Below the pieces are notes generated by a model that saw nothing but the letters and a program-made list of their open reading frames with translations, was not told the origin of the DNA and searched no databases. The translations under genes and the position numbers were made by a program. From Prostheceraeus crozeri (taxonomy: Eukaryota; Platyhelminthes; Polycladida; Euryleptidae), in NCBI GenBank assembly GCA_907163375.1, contig CAJQUW010007896.1:124001-188000 (forward strand): 64,000 bases of DNA. The letters are read 5' to 3'. Below are positions 37,291 to 48,160 of this stretch, in pieces; within the stretch, counting starts at the first letter, position 1, and every line of letters starts with the position of its first letter.

Positions 37291-37818
37291 TTGCACAGTT
37301 TTGGTCCAAGTCGTTGCATAAATGTTTTCTGTATCCCAACTTTGAGATTCACAATATGCCGCCGGACAACATCCATTTCGATACCACATTCAGGAGTAAG
37401 TTGCGCATCATTCTGCTCCGCGTTTCCATTTTGCAGCACAAGGAACTTGCTGATTTGCAGTAATCTCCAACATCATACGAATTGCTTGTTGCACTGGGTT
37501 GCGCTTCTGCATAAGTCTTCCGAAATCGCCAATCTCATAATAACCTTTAAAGTGAGAGCATTGGTACCTCCCCAGCAAGCAGCCAGTCTCATGAAGTATT
37601 CGTTAGTGGTCATTAGAGTGAGAGCGGAAGTATCTCTTCAACAATTAGTCAGTCTCATGAAGTTAGCAGCCACTCTAGAGACCAGTCTTACTATGTCATG
37701 GTCAAAAATGGGAGCGGCGATACCTCCTCCAACTGGAGCTGGTCTCACAAGGTTGTCGCAAAGAATTCAAAGTGCCGATTCGCCTGCACATATAATAGAC
37801 AGATTTCCTCAGACTTGA
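37291..37818 (+). CDS. hypothetical ORF with threefold internal repeat
   Basis: 175 codons, one of the longest frames outside the mobile elements. The C-terminal half holds three diverged repeats: VRALVPPQQAASLMK, VRAEVSLQQLVSLMK and MGAAIPPPTGAGLTR. The DNA repeats show as 'cagtctcatgaagt' twice and 'ggtctcacaaggt' once. The N-terminal half is Cys/Ser/His-rich without a motif, so the true exon, if any, may be only about 37540-37818. Codons in the repeat section look protein-like. I do not recognise the family, and a decayed minisatellite would also explain it. Confidence 0.3.
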   Translation: MHSFGPSRCINVFCIPTLRFTICRRTTSISIPHSGVSCASFCSAFPFCSTRNLLICSNLQHHTNCLLHWVALLHKSSEIANLIITFKVRALVPPQQAASLMKYSLVVIRVRAEVSLQQLVSLMKLAATLETSLTMSWSKMGAAIPPPTGAGLTRLSQRIQSADSPAHIIDRFPQT

Positions 37819-38159
37819 ACAATTTAGTCTTTCCTGACTTACACTCTTGATTTTCATGAAGATTGCAGAGTGTCAGTTCGACTATAATTAAACTGTTCAA
37901 GTCACAGAACTGGATTCATCCGCGCGAGCTGCTTCGGTTTCTAGAATTGAATTATCGTATATGTCCTGAACATTGAAGTGGGACATCACAGAATTAGACA
38001 ACTTGCTCTTTCAGTGCTCTCCAGTGGATAATTCGTCTATCGCCTGCTATTGGAATTGGCACACACTCTCTCAAACAACAAGCTTTTGGACACCAGCCAG
38101 TGAGTGAATGGCATGTGTGTTGTGATATCACTTCGGATACACCAAAACACACATCGCTG

Positions 38160-38530
38160 TCTATCTGCATTCACTGCATGCAGTGAGGCATGTTGAGAAG
38201 AGGATGGTGAAATCATCAGGTGAACGAATTTTCGTGTGCCTGTTATCTTCTTCAATAATGATCGGAAGGACCAACAATATGGAGAGAAACTTGTGCGCAA
38301 TTATCTGAATTCTTTGAATCGGAAGGAATGGTGGCGCGATCGGATCACTGTCATGAAATTTACAGTGATTTGCAAGCGACGCACGACAGTTTTTCCTATC
38401 TCCGTAGTGTGTTAGAAATTCCATTTTGTCCACTTACTAAGTTACAGCATGTGCCATCGTTTTGAATTAGTCTTCACTTTTAGTAAACTGAAAGAGTTAA
38501 ACAATCTAATTCTGTGGATCAAGGATGTCA
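38160..38530 (-). repeat. dispersed repeat R3, copy 3
   Basis: Inverted relative to the copies at 22400 and 35965. Its complement reads 'aaacgatggcacatgctgta', then 'tccgatcgcgccaccattcc' in a stretch more diverged than the others, then 'ggcacacgaaaattcgttca'. The minus frame (MDKMEFLTHYGDRKNCRASL) parallels the frame in copy 1, so either the reading frame was once selected or the copies are still alike by age. Confidence 0.6.
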
Positions 38531-41500
38531 TTCAACTCTCTTTTCTATGCCCAGACGATCTGCAACTTTGCAATCCTTATGATTATCAGCAGCACGATTA
38601 AGCCGGGAATAAAAATTAGAACAGCCTGTTGCGCATCCCCTTAGCTTGTTCAGCCATTCTCGGTAGGACTTATTTTCAGCTAGTGTGGACGATTATGAGC
38701 CGTACTGACGACCCTTTGTAGGGCGAAACGGTGCGTGATGATATCTTCCAGTGAGTGAAATTCATCTAACTTTACAATAGTAGAAATTGATTCTTTTCTC
38801 ATTGAATACAACTTACGAAAGCTTCAGGAATCCCAAACAATTTCAGGAATTTTCTGAGCAACAGTTTTTGTTGATCAGGAGAGAAGGAAATATTGAATGA
38901 AGTGGAATAGAGAGCTGTTCAGAAAATTGTCGAGATTTCCTTCAAATCATCTCCAAAATGGCAATCATTTTGCTTTGACTATGGATAGTTTGTTCAGTGA
39001 GAAACGATAAAATTTGACGATTCAAACACACCTGAATCTGTTCATTGTTATTTGATGCTCAATCTCTCATCAAAGCGGCCGTCTCATTTGAAAGAGAAGG
39101 ATAGAAAATGATGAGAATAATCTCCATATCCTGCCTCTTGTTCCAATCTTCCGCATGATAATAAAGTTCTTTCTCTTTCTATTTTATTTTGCTTCTTTAC
39201 CCTTGAAAAAATTCGGCAACTTGAAATGGTAACGACAGATGCGACATGTCAAACATAGACATGAGAAAATTGTATTCCTGCAGTAATTGTCAATAGATTG
39301 CAACATAATTCTACGAATATGTCTGCTTCTGTATCATAGAAATCCATGAACTATTTTGACCATAAATTCAGCAATTTTCAATTATAATTTTCATCTTCAA
39401 AACACCTCTCGATTCATAGAGATCGGATCGTTGTAGTCCATATAATCAATTTCAGGCATGTTTCACTCTTTTTTTTTAATCAGTTCAAGTCAAACAATTT
39501 AAACAATTAATCAACCCAATAAACGCGGTAGCATATGTATGCCAAGTAACTTACTTCCTTTTATGTTTCATTTTAAAAGTGAAAAGTCGTTTTTCGTATT
39601 ATTTCTTTTTGACGAAACATAACTTAGAACAATGCTCAAGATTTGTGATGTGAAATTACCCTTTCATCTTCTTCCAATTGGCGGGAAATTCGATTTATTT
39701 TTCAAAATTGAGCGACGAAATTCTTCATTTTGGTAAATTTATCAAAATATTCAATTTTGAACTTTCGCAATCTCTTCGTTTCAATGACGTATGCTTCATT
39801 TGGCATATTTTCCAGGACTGTGCAGCAGTCTGATATTCAAATTCGACTTAGTTTAGTGGCAATGCAGCAAAACGTACTGGAATATTATATATACGTGTAT
39901 GCCATCGCGTAATCCGCTATTGAGAATGTCATGATAAGTATCTCTTTCAGAGCAAAAACCTCAGCGATTCATGCACTGTATGATCTAATTAACAATGAGG
40001 GGATGACATTGTGATACAGTCCCTATCATGAGATGGTGAAGACAGTGCTGCATGCAGTGGTAATGACGATGAGGCCTAATTCTACATGTAGGAAGTAGGG
40101 AGATGTCCATCGAATACCCTATTGCAACACTTGCTTGACAACAAAATTGTGAGCTATCAGTTAGTTTGACTCTTCCATTATTTTTCAATATGCAAATGGT
40201 GTACAGGGTATTATAGAAAGTTAACGACACCTGAGATGAGGATCGTCCTCAGTAGACTTATTCATAGCTTGAGGTCGATGGACGACACACTTCGAACACA
40301 TTTGCACCACTATTTGCCCACTCAAGGTGTCGCAGTTGATATTTTACTGTATGTAGCTTTCTACCTGTGCAAATTAGCTTGTCAATGTCTAGAGGAAAGG
40401 TTTGATAATCTTCGTCACTTGTCATGCAGGGAAGCATGATTTTTTTAAAGTTACTCGGTGCATGTGAAAGCTATTTTCAATAATTATCTTATATTTCAGG
40501 ATAGCAACTTATGACTCCACACTGAAGTTAACGATCATTGTGTAGATGAAGAAGTCGATTATGAACTCCGAAAAAGAAAAAATCATTGCATGTGAGAAGC
40601 CGGACGTCAAATTGTATCGGTGGCAATGCGCAACAGTAGGCCTATGAACCACAGGATCATACCCGCACATAAGCAGCTGCTGCGCCTTGGTTCAATGTTA
40701 AGGTCTTTCACGAACGAAATGCTAGAAATGCGGTAAGGTATTGTTCTCCAAGTGTTTCAAATCCCACTACATGTAGCTACTTTATTCATGGCGACATGAA
40801 CCATTATGTATACACACAAACAAGATAGTCGTTTTACAGGGTAAAGTAGGCATACTAAGAAAAAAATTACCGATAAAGGTGCATGTGCATTGACATCAGC
40901 GTTTTAGAAGCTGCTATGCACTGCTATCAAGCCTGTATTTATGCCATGTAACAATAGCACAAACTATGTTTCGAATAAAACTACAAGTCAAAATTCTGAA
41001 TTGTGTATTGTTCTTATTTGAATTTGATTTACATGTAGCTTACATGTAACTGAACAATCCATTGAATCAGTTGATATGAATAATGGATCCATAAAATCAA
41101 ATTTGAAATGCTCAAGTTCGTTCTATAAGAATTGTTCTTAACACAACGAAAATTTGCTACTTTTTAGGAGTGGTAGGACGAAATATGACTTCGGATGGTA
41201 TAAGAAAACCGTTCTATGTATGAAGATGTCCATGTTTCGTGATGTTTCAAGCTATATTTATTGATGTAATTCGAAATCACAGCCGCATTCAATGGGTTTA
41301 TATATTTTGTAAACACGAAATATAATTGCATAAAATGTAATTATATAATACATAATTATTTTAACAATAATGTGAAAAGTTACACATTAAGTTATGCAAC
41401 AAATTGCACAACCATTATAAACATTCAATCTGTAATTGACCATTTTTACTAAAATATCACAATTGATCAATTCAAAAGTCAATCAAGCTATACATTTGGG

Positions 41501-41984
41501 GGTATCCACTGGATGCATATTTGTCCCCATCGAATCGATTCTTACATTATTCGGTATTTATGTTTAATTTTCTTTCGGGAACACATCATTTATCTCTACC
41601 AAATTTATTCAACACAAATACAGATTGACGTAGCAATGTGAAATAAGGCAAAACCATATGTTTCGACTCACACAGTCTTTCTCGACACTTATAGTAAATG
41701 TATTGTAGAGAGCTAAAACATAAAGTGTTTTCGAAAGAAAATTGATAGCTGCCTCTCGCATGGTATCATTAATTTATTGATTTATTTATTATTTAGAGAG
41801 ATAGTGGCAACAGTGCTTGCTCATTCAGGTAGTGCTTCATGAGCTTGGTAAATAAGTGCAAAAAGATTAACTTTTAGTTTGTGGCTATCTAATTCATATA
41901 TTTGCATTGTTTTCTAATGCTGTGCAATTCAAAATGACTGTATAAATTCAATTACTAAGTGCATGTCAATGACATGCACTAATA
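38531..41984. other. gene-poor stretch with hammerhead-like motif
   Basis: 3.4 kb with no supported gene. At 38705-38729 CTGACGA is followed by ccctttgtaggg and then CGAAAC, matching the CUGANGA box, a stem-loop II and the GAAA box of hammerhead ribozymes. The flanking stems I and III are not clear. A 23-bp near-perfect palindrome (agtgcatgtca-a-tgacatgcact, 41958-41980) directly precedes the next transposon. Open frames around 39985-40440 have no domain. Confidence 0.35.
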
Positions 41985-42781
41985 GGGTGTCCGTAAAGTC
42001 GCGCAAGTTGTGAAATGTTTGCCATTTAGAGAGAAATCATCATATGAAGAAAAGTAAACTATATTTATGTAGCAGATTAACGGAGGTTTTGTGTGCAACA
42101 GAGGAAAACTCTCTCCTGATCCTTCCTGAAAAAATGATCCTTCACAAGAGAGTGTTGAGATTTAAAAAGTCTCATAGCCCCAGATGCACTCCTTCCACAC
42201 GAATAATAACATTGCACGATCCCAATACGAGTCCGCAGATCCATTTCTTAGCATGACATGGGAATAACAATGATCAATCAATTAAATCAACACCACGCTC
42301 AGCGAGTCGGCAGATAAGATGAGTCATCATGAAGCGTCATTCCTTTATGATCAGATTGATCGAGTATTATTGACAGTCACGAGAAAGAAGACTTGTTCTG
42401 GGACTGGTTGAAGGCTAAAGTTTACCACGAAAACAAGCCAAGCACATTGCAGGAGCTCCGTCAGAAGATCATCAACATCTGCGCTGACATCACACCAGAG
42501 GAGCTAGAAGCTGGACGTGTGGCCAACATCGTGGCAAGATTACACATGGTGATCGATTGCGACGGGGATCTTATTGAACATAAATTATAATGATGCTGTG
42601 AAATGTAGGTCGAACTTTAATGAGCTGATATTATCTTGAAAAACAAGTGAGAGAGTTTTCCTCTGTTGCACACAAAACCTCCGTTAATCTGCTACATAAA
42701 TATAGTTTACTTTTCTTCATATGATTATTTCTCTCTAAATGGCAAACATTTCACAACTTGCGCGACTTTACGGACACCCTG
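41985..42781. mobile_element. internally deleted mariner-like element
   Basis: 797 bp, flanked by TA (41983-41984 and 42782-42783). Terminal inverted repeats of about 132 bp (41985-42115, 42649-42781) differ by only about one base plus two missing bases at the left tip, so this insertion is young. The ends read cagggtgtccgtaaagtcgc (complete at the right). The middle keeps only the last part of a transposase gene. Such deleted copies move only with a transposase supplied in trans. Confidence 0.9.
42393..42590 (+). pseudogene. C-terminal remnant of mariner-like transposase
   Basis: 65 codons reading FWDWLKAKVYHENKPSTLQE, then LRQKIINICADITPEELEAG, ending IDCDGDLIEHKL and a normal stop. It corresponds to the region after the third catalytic Asp in DUF4817-type mariner transposases (compare FLWGFVKSKVYHTRPTSM in the element at 28916). 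All three catalytic Asp residues lie in the deleted part, so it is not functional. It belongs to a different subfamily from the 28.9-kb element. Confidence 0.8.
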
Positions 42782-44040
42782 TATATAATAGCGGCCTCCT
42801 TTCGGTCAAAGAGTCAAGCGCGCGACATCGTCATCAGAAGTCGGCAGGAAGAGCATCCAAGCTAAAGTACCTTAACGCTCCAGAAAAGTCTGACTATGTC
42901 TGCATCGTCCAAGCTCCCAGTATGGAGGAATAATGACCTTAAAGCTTCATAAAAATAATTACTACATATTTCGTGCGCGGTCAAATACAAATCTTCTCCA
43001 TGGAATCTGACTATGAATTTCGAATCACAGATACATGTACTCAATTGATGATCACTGGAAAACAGTTTAGAATGTCACAGGCGAAGTGGGTAAAAAATAA
43101 TGTAACGTGAAATGCAACGTGTGTGTAAAATGCAACGTTATGCTACTACGCTGTCATTGATCTTTTTGATTGACTCAGGAATTGCATTGAAAATCTATTA
43201 AAGTTCTTCATCTTCTGTAATTAGAATTGCCTTTAAAGTAGTTCTGCTTTCCACTGAGAAAGTTGTTGTCCCTATTCATATTAAATGCTGTTTTAAGAAT
43301 CGCATCAATTTTAAAGTGGTGTACTCTTTCGTAGTGAAAGGGCAATGAAAAAGGTAATTGAAAAAGGGTAATGTATTGCAATCATTCTACTTTTTGATAC
43401 CGTGCTACTCTTCTCTCCCTTACGAATGTCAAGTGGTCCCAGTAAGATGGAGCGTCGACGACTGTTGAAAACTGGTACAGATCCCACAACCGGTTTTCAA
43501 GAGCACGTGAATCCGGGAGCGGGTGACTGATGTCTGCATCTGGGTGACGAGTTATTGATCTGATTACTTGGTGTCAAGGTTGTTTAAGACAACGAAAGAT
43601 CTGGTGTCAGGGTTGATCGTTGTTTGGTCCATGGCTCTAAAGAACCAGTGATTATGACTGGGACAGACACTCCTTTAGCTGACAACGCTCTTCCTCTACG
43701 CATTGATGATATTGCTCCAAAATTAATCTCTAGCTTCTTGTGACTTTTAGTTTCCATGTATTTTTGAAAACCAAATAGAAATTTGAACAAATTTAGGAAT
43801 ATCAAAAATTTGACTCAGTTTAAAAAAACACTTTTTTGAAAATCGCGAAATAACAGCTTTTTAACAAAGAAATAGTGGTTCCCAAGCATAAATGGACAGA
43901 TTGTAATGTCTCACTCACAGAATTAGATTCATCTGCGCGCGTCCTCGATTTCCAAGAAAGGAAGGGTTATATTGATAATGAGATGGTTCTCCACGTGCCC
44001 GGATTCAAGTGTTAAATATAACCAAAAAGAGGTAAATTTC
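42782..44040. other. spacer with unassigned open frames
   Basis: Around 43590-43740 a plus-strand frame reads 'LVHGSKEPVIMTGTDTPL' and then ADNALPLRIDDIAPKL before a stop. Just upstream (43470-43540) another frame reads TDPTTGFQEHVNPGAGD. Both look coding in composition, but I recognise neither and see no start codon. 43905-43960 resembles 37900-37955 (cacagaattagattcatctg). These may be parts of a decayed mobile element. Confidence 0.3.
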
Positions 44041-44464
44041 TACGGGCACTAGACGCTTTATTTGATTCGTGCGAGCTTTCGGCTATCCACCTTAATCATG
44101 CACATAAAGTGATGGCAAGTACAGAAGATCGCAAACAGAATTTACACTAAAATCAATAAATCATTAAAGACAGATACTGAAAGTCAAAGGTCAAAAGGGC
44201 AAAGCAAGCATACTACTAAAAAGAAAAATAGTAGGGTAAAGAAATAATAGAAAATTGTTGCAGAATGTTAGGCTGCACACCTTTACAATTGTTCATCAGT
44301 TTGGAAGAGTCTATGCTGTTTATATATAAAGATTCAAGTATGGACCTCTTTTGATAGTTCTTTATGCCGGAATGAATGATTTTCCACTTGACTGTCGGCT
44401 GAGTACCTGGATGTTTTGTAATAAAATGCTCCCGAACAGCAGAATCAGAGGAATTTAAAAACAA
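44041..44464 (-). pseudogene. Penelope-like element 3' fragment (GIY-YIG end)
   Basis: The minus-strand frame at 44216-44464 reads FLNSSDSAVREHFITKHPGT, then WKIIHSGIKNYQKRSILESL and SSKLMNNCKG. This is the region after the GIY-YIG core, parallel to HFKESHPQH and KWKVLHHNVTSWHKRTYLEA in the element at 14.3 kb. The GIY-YIG residues themselves are cut off by the piggyBac end at 44470. The 3' tail (44215 down to 44041) includes tgattaaggtggatagccga followed by aagctcg, similar to the other Penelope tail. It is a truncated copy. Confidence 0.7.
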
Positions 44465-44469
44465 TTAAA

Positions 44470-44511
44470 AACATTGGGCGGTAATGGGTTAACCCATTAC
44501 CGCCCAATGTT
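44470..44511. repeat. 42-bp perfect palindrome centred on TTAA
   Basis: aacattgggcggtaatggg, TTAA, cccattaccgcccaatgtt. The right half is the tip of the piggyBac element that starts at 44493, and TTAA is that superfamily's target. The left half is the same tip in opposite orientation, reaching into the Penelope fragment. It may be the leftover end of a second piggyBac copy, or an inverted duplicate made during insertion. Confidence 0.9.
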
Positions 44512-46570
44512 CCACTTATGGAGCAATTTCTTGAATCGCAATTATAAGCATAAGAAATATTTATAAGAATCATTTAAGCATGCAGATATTAGAAGCATGA
44601 TGTAAATAAATTCAACAATGCCTGGTAAAGCATTTTGTTTTAATTGGGTTCTGTCCAAAGAAATTTGAAGTTTCGGAAATTTTCAAAATTTATCACTGAA
44701 ACTTGTTTTCCCACTCCTATCCATAAAAATATAAGGTAAGTCAAACTTTTCTCGGATTACAATTTCTGCATTAGTCTGGTGACGTACAATACAATTATTT
44801 CATTTATCGTTGCTTTTCTGCGTTCATATTGAGTTTTAGAAATGTTGTTCCATTTCTGGAACATTGGACACTGCATGTATTTTCAATGTTCCAGTAATGG
44901 AACATTGGACACTTAGGGTGTTACATTTTACATAATGCGCTAAATAGTCAATGTCAAATCTGGATGCTTATCATAGTAAGTTATGCAACACATCCGTGTA
45001 GTAATTGTATCACTTGTAATTTTAACTTACAAGCAGGAACTTCAAGTTAGTCGGATCGCCTCAGATGGTATTTACGCAAAAAGAGCTACGTTAAGTAGAC
45101 TTTCTAAACTGATACTGATCAATTGTTTCATATTGCATTTTCATTGAATCTTATTGTACTATCATCTTCATTTGGGGTTACTACAGCAAATTTGACTTTG
45201 CTTACTATAGCAAAAAAAGTTCACCACTGCATCCTGGCGCTGAGGTAGAGATGTTTGCACCTCTAACTACTGCGCTAAGGTACTTTACTAACACGAGCAT
45301 AGTAGCAACCTACTTAATTGGAACCACTTTCACCCTCGTCTTACTTATCAATTGCTATTACTTACTTATTTTCTTAATTAATTGAGTACTGATTTAACTC
45401 CTGTCTATCTTTTTTTCAGACGGATGCCAAAGAAACTATTTTTAGTCGAAGAAGTAATTTTGCCACCTGAGTCCTCACAATATATCTCCGATGAAGATGA
45501 CATAGCAGAGGATGATTTATTACCATCTAACATCAAAGATGTGCCAGGTTTGGTTGAAATCCATCAACGGTCGGACGATGGAGAATGCTCAATGCCACAA
45601 CCGAAGCGTAGGAAAGTATCGCATCATTGGGAGAAAAGCTCTGATTTTCGTAATTCGTTACCAGAAGCTGAAGTGACGCCCATTGACGAAAGTTTCCCAC
45701 TACTGGTGGATAAAGATGCAAGTGAATTATTTAGATTATTCTTTGATCCGACCGTTATAGATCTCTGCTACACACAGACGAATTTCTATGCCCACCAACA
45801 CTTACAACATGGATTTCATATAAGTGAAAATGAAATTTTTCACTCCTCAGTGGCTATCACAGTTTACCACAAGAACATCTATACTGGAGTACGGACGAAG
45901 ATGTAGGAGCATCATTTGTCTCCGAAAAAATGTCAAAAAAACGCTTTAAAGAGATCAAGCGTTTTTTTTCATTTAGCCAACAACGCGTCCCTTGGCAATG
46001 ATGACAAGATGGCAAAATTAAGGCCATTTTCAGAGATATTTCGAAAAAATATTCAGCAATTTGTATTCTTTTCAAGCAAATTGAGTCTGGATTAACAGAT
46101 GATAACATGGCAGAAATAATGCAAGACTGTACGTCAAAGGCAAACCGGTAAAATTTGGATATAAGGTGTTTGTCCGTTCGATTTCGAAATCTTTACTGGG
46201 AAGAAAATTGATTCTGAATTACTACTTGGAGAGTCTGTCGTTCAAACATTGACACAGTGTCTTCCAAATAAAAATGAACATATAATCTACATGGACAGAT
46301 TTTTTTGTTCAACGAAAACGTTCAGACAATGTAGAGAAGACGGATTGCGTTGTACAGGCATTGCAATGGAATCTCGAATTGAAAAATGCCCAATAATGTC
46401 TAAAGCGGCAATGAGGAAGCTTCTTCGAGGTAGTCACATTGAATTTTCAAACGATGAAGTTGTTGTTTGCCAGTGGAACGACAGTCGTCCAGTAGTTGCC
46501 ATCAGCAATTTTGAATCTGTGAATCCCGTTCACAGTGGTAGTCGTTGGAGTAGAGCCGATAGAAAACGCA
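44493..46570 (+). mobile_element. piggyBac-type transposon, left part
   Basis: Starts cccattaccgcccaatgttcc directly after a TTAA. Subterminal repeats of the word ggaacattggacact occur near 44853 and 44892, with inverted partners (tgttccatttctggaacat). About 930 bp of non-coding leader precede the transposase frame, which opens behind a ctttttttcag acceptor-like site. The right half, including the right terminus, is absent: the sequence stops at the Polinton edge at 46571 and does not resume at 62308. Confidence 0.85.
45424..46570 (+). pseudogene. piggyBac transposase, truncated and frameshifted
   Basis: The N-terminal part starts MPKKLFLVEEVILPPESSQY and is acidic (SDEDDIAEDD), then 'FFDPTVIDLCYTQTNFYA', matching the DDE_Tnp_1_7 domain start. 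After 45906 the frame changes (KRFKEIKRFF, AKLRPFSEIFRK), with stops near 46100, and returns at 46249 with IIYMDRFFCSTKTFRQCRED, then ESRIEKCPIMSKAAMRKLL and NPVHSGSRWSRADRKRK. The YMDRFF Asp is the second conserved catalytic position. The C-terminal third (normally VxCP...MGGVDxxD and the Cys-rich finger) is cut off at the Polinton boundary. piggyBac enzymes cut and paste at TTAA. Confidence 0.85.
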
Positions 46571-47745
46571 AGTAATATAATATAGGCCGTTCCAGAACAC
46601 CCAATAATTTTTAAAAAAAAAAATTAACATACCTGCAAAATCAGCCCAAAATGCCCAAAATTAACTACCCTACCTGCAAAATCAGCCCCAAAATGCAAAA
46701 TTAGACCCCCTCCTGAAATTTGTCACAGAAATGTTAAAAATAGGGTCCTCCCAGAACACCCAATAATTTTTTTTAAAAAAAATTAACATACCTGCAAAAT
46801 CAGCCCAAAATGCCCAAAATTAACTACCCTACCTGCAAAATCAGCCCCAAAATGCAAAATTAGACCCCCTCCTGAAATTTGTCACAGAAATGCTAAAAAT
46901 AGGGTCCTCCCAGAACACCCAATAATTTAAAAAAAAAAATTAACATACCTGCAAAATCAGCCCAAAATGCCCAAAATTAACTACCCTACCTGCAAAATCA
47001 GCCCCAAAATGCAAAATTAGACCCCCTCCTGAAATTTGTCACAGAAATGCTAAAAATAGGGTCCTCCCAGAACACCCAATAATTTTAAAAAAAAAATTAA
47101 CATACCTGCAAAATCAGCCCAAAATGCCCAAAATTAACTACCCTACCTGCAAAATCAGCCCCAAAATGCAAAATTAGACCCCCTCCTGAAATTTGTCACA
47201 GAAATGTTAAAAATAGGGTCCTCCAGAACACCCAATAATTTTAAAAAAAAATTAACATACCTGCAAAATCAGCCCAAAATGCCCAAAATTAACTACCCTA
47301 CCTGCAAAATCAGCCCCAAAATGCAAAAATAGACCCCCTCCTGAAATTTAGCAAATCAAAATGCAAAAATAGGGTCCTCTTGAAATTTAGCAAATCAAAA
47401 TACAAAACTAGGGGCCTCCTGAAATTTACAGTTACAAAAATGAATATGAACAAAAATATTCATTTAAAAATGGAAGATGAAAAACAAAAGAACCATCAGC
47501 CCCTTTATATCCTTCATATTGGATGAAATGGATAAAGCAAAACACAAAGATAGAGTCAGGTACATGAAAGATAAGGAGACACAACTATTGTCAAAACTAG
47601 AACATTATAATAAATTAAGAAAAAGATGGACTATAGTGAAGAATGTAACACAAGGAGTTGGAGTATTCTTAACAATGTCTTTAGGCGCTCTCACTATTGT
47701 CATTTCATCTGGCGTTCTTACAATTCCTGTTGTTGCTACAGCTTT
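46571..47745 (+). repeat. Polinton left terminal inverted repeat with tandem array
   Basis: Pairs with 61479-62307. The first 46 bp are unique; then about five tandem units of 156-159 bp start at 46592, 46751, 46910, 47067 and 47223, each holding 'cctgcaaaatcagcccaaaa' twice and 'ccccctcctgaaatttg'. The inner 310 bp extend into the first gene, so both ends of the element carry that gene's 5' part. The array is longer here than at the right end (five units against three). Confidence 0.92.
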
Positions 47746-48058
47746 AACAGGTACAGGTGTTTTTACAACGTCACTTGCAACAGTGATAGATAAATCTGTA
47801 ATGACTAAGAAACGAAAATCCTTAAGTAAGAAACATGCACATGTCAAAGAAGTATATGATAAACTACATTACTACTTCCAGAGAGTGTGTGATGACAATG
47901 TTATTACGTTAGATGAGATTGAAAAATTTGACCAAATAGCTGAAGAAGCAACTAAAATTCCTGTTAAATCTCAAGACAAAGTAGACAATGCGGCTTTTTT
48001 AGAAGAAATAAGAACTTTATTAAAGACGTTAGAACAAAGTTCCATAGGACAAAAATAA
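47477..48058 (+). CDS. Polinton protein with paired hydrophobic helices, unidentified
   Basis: 193 codons from the first ATG; the exact start is uncertain because an upstream ATG in a TTTAAAAATG context lies at 47470 in the shared terminal repeat. A basic N-terminal coiled section (KDRVRYMKDKETQLLSKLEH) is followed by two adjoining hydrophobic, Gly/Thr-rich segments (VFLTMSLGALTIVISSGVLT and TALTGTGVFTTSLATV), then a charged helix. Membrane insertion, perhaps as a pore or membrane-remodelling protein, is a guess from composition. Its 5' half is duplicated at the right end of the element. A GC hairpin (48091-48103) follows the stop. Confidence 0.7.
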   Translation: MKNKRTISPFISFILDEMDKAKHKDRVRYMKDKETQLLSKLEHYNKLRKRWTIVKNVTQGVGVFLTMSLGALTIVISSGVLTIPVVATALTGTGVFTTSLATVIDKSVMTKKRKSLSKKHAHVKEVYDKLHYYFQRVCDDNVITLDEIEKFDQIAEEATKIPVKSQDKVDNAAFLEEIRTLLKTLEQSSIGQK

Positions 48059-48090
48059 GTTGTTCAGTAAAGTCGACTCTTCAAGTCTCA

Positions 48091-48103
48091 GCACCTTTGG
48101 TGC
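48091..48103. terminator. GC hairpin after first Polinton gene
   Basis: gcacc-ttt-ggtgc, a perfect 5-bp stem with a 3-base loop, 33 bases after the stop at 48058 in otherwise AT-rich DNA. It could mark a transcript end. The role is inferred from position only. Confidence 0.35.
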
Positions 48104-48160
48104 AGTGTTTATGCTGTGTGCCAATGATACCACAAAATTCAAATATTATCTTATAAAATA

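Noticed and set aside
41958-41980. 23-bp palindrome as an element end or attachment site
   Set aside because: It abuts the deleted mariner-like element but is not part of its terminal repeats and has no partner at the other side.
46592-47380. Regular direct repeats that could suggest a CRISPR array or satellite
   Set aside because: Units are about 157 bp, nearly identical throughout, without unique spacers, and mirrored at the other end of the element; they are the Polinton's terminal array.
47605-47847. Minus-strand 80-codon frame opposite the first Polinton gene
   Set aside because: Composition and position mark it as a shadow of the plus-strand gene.
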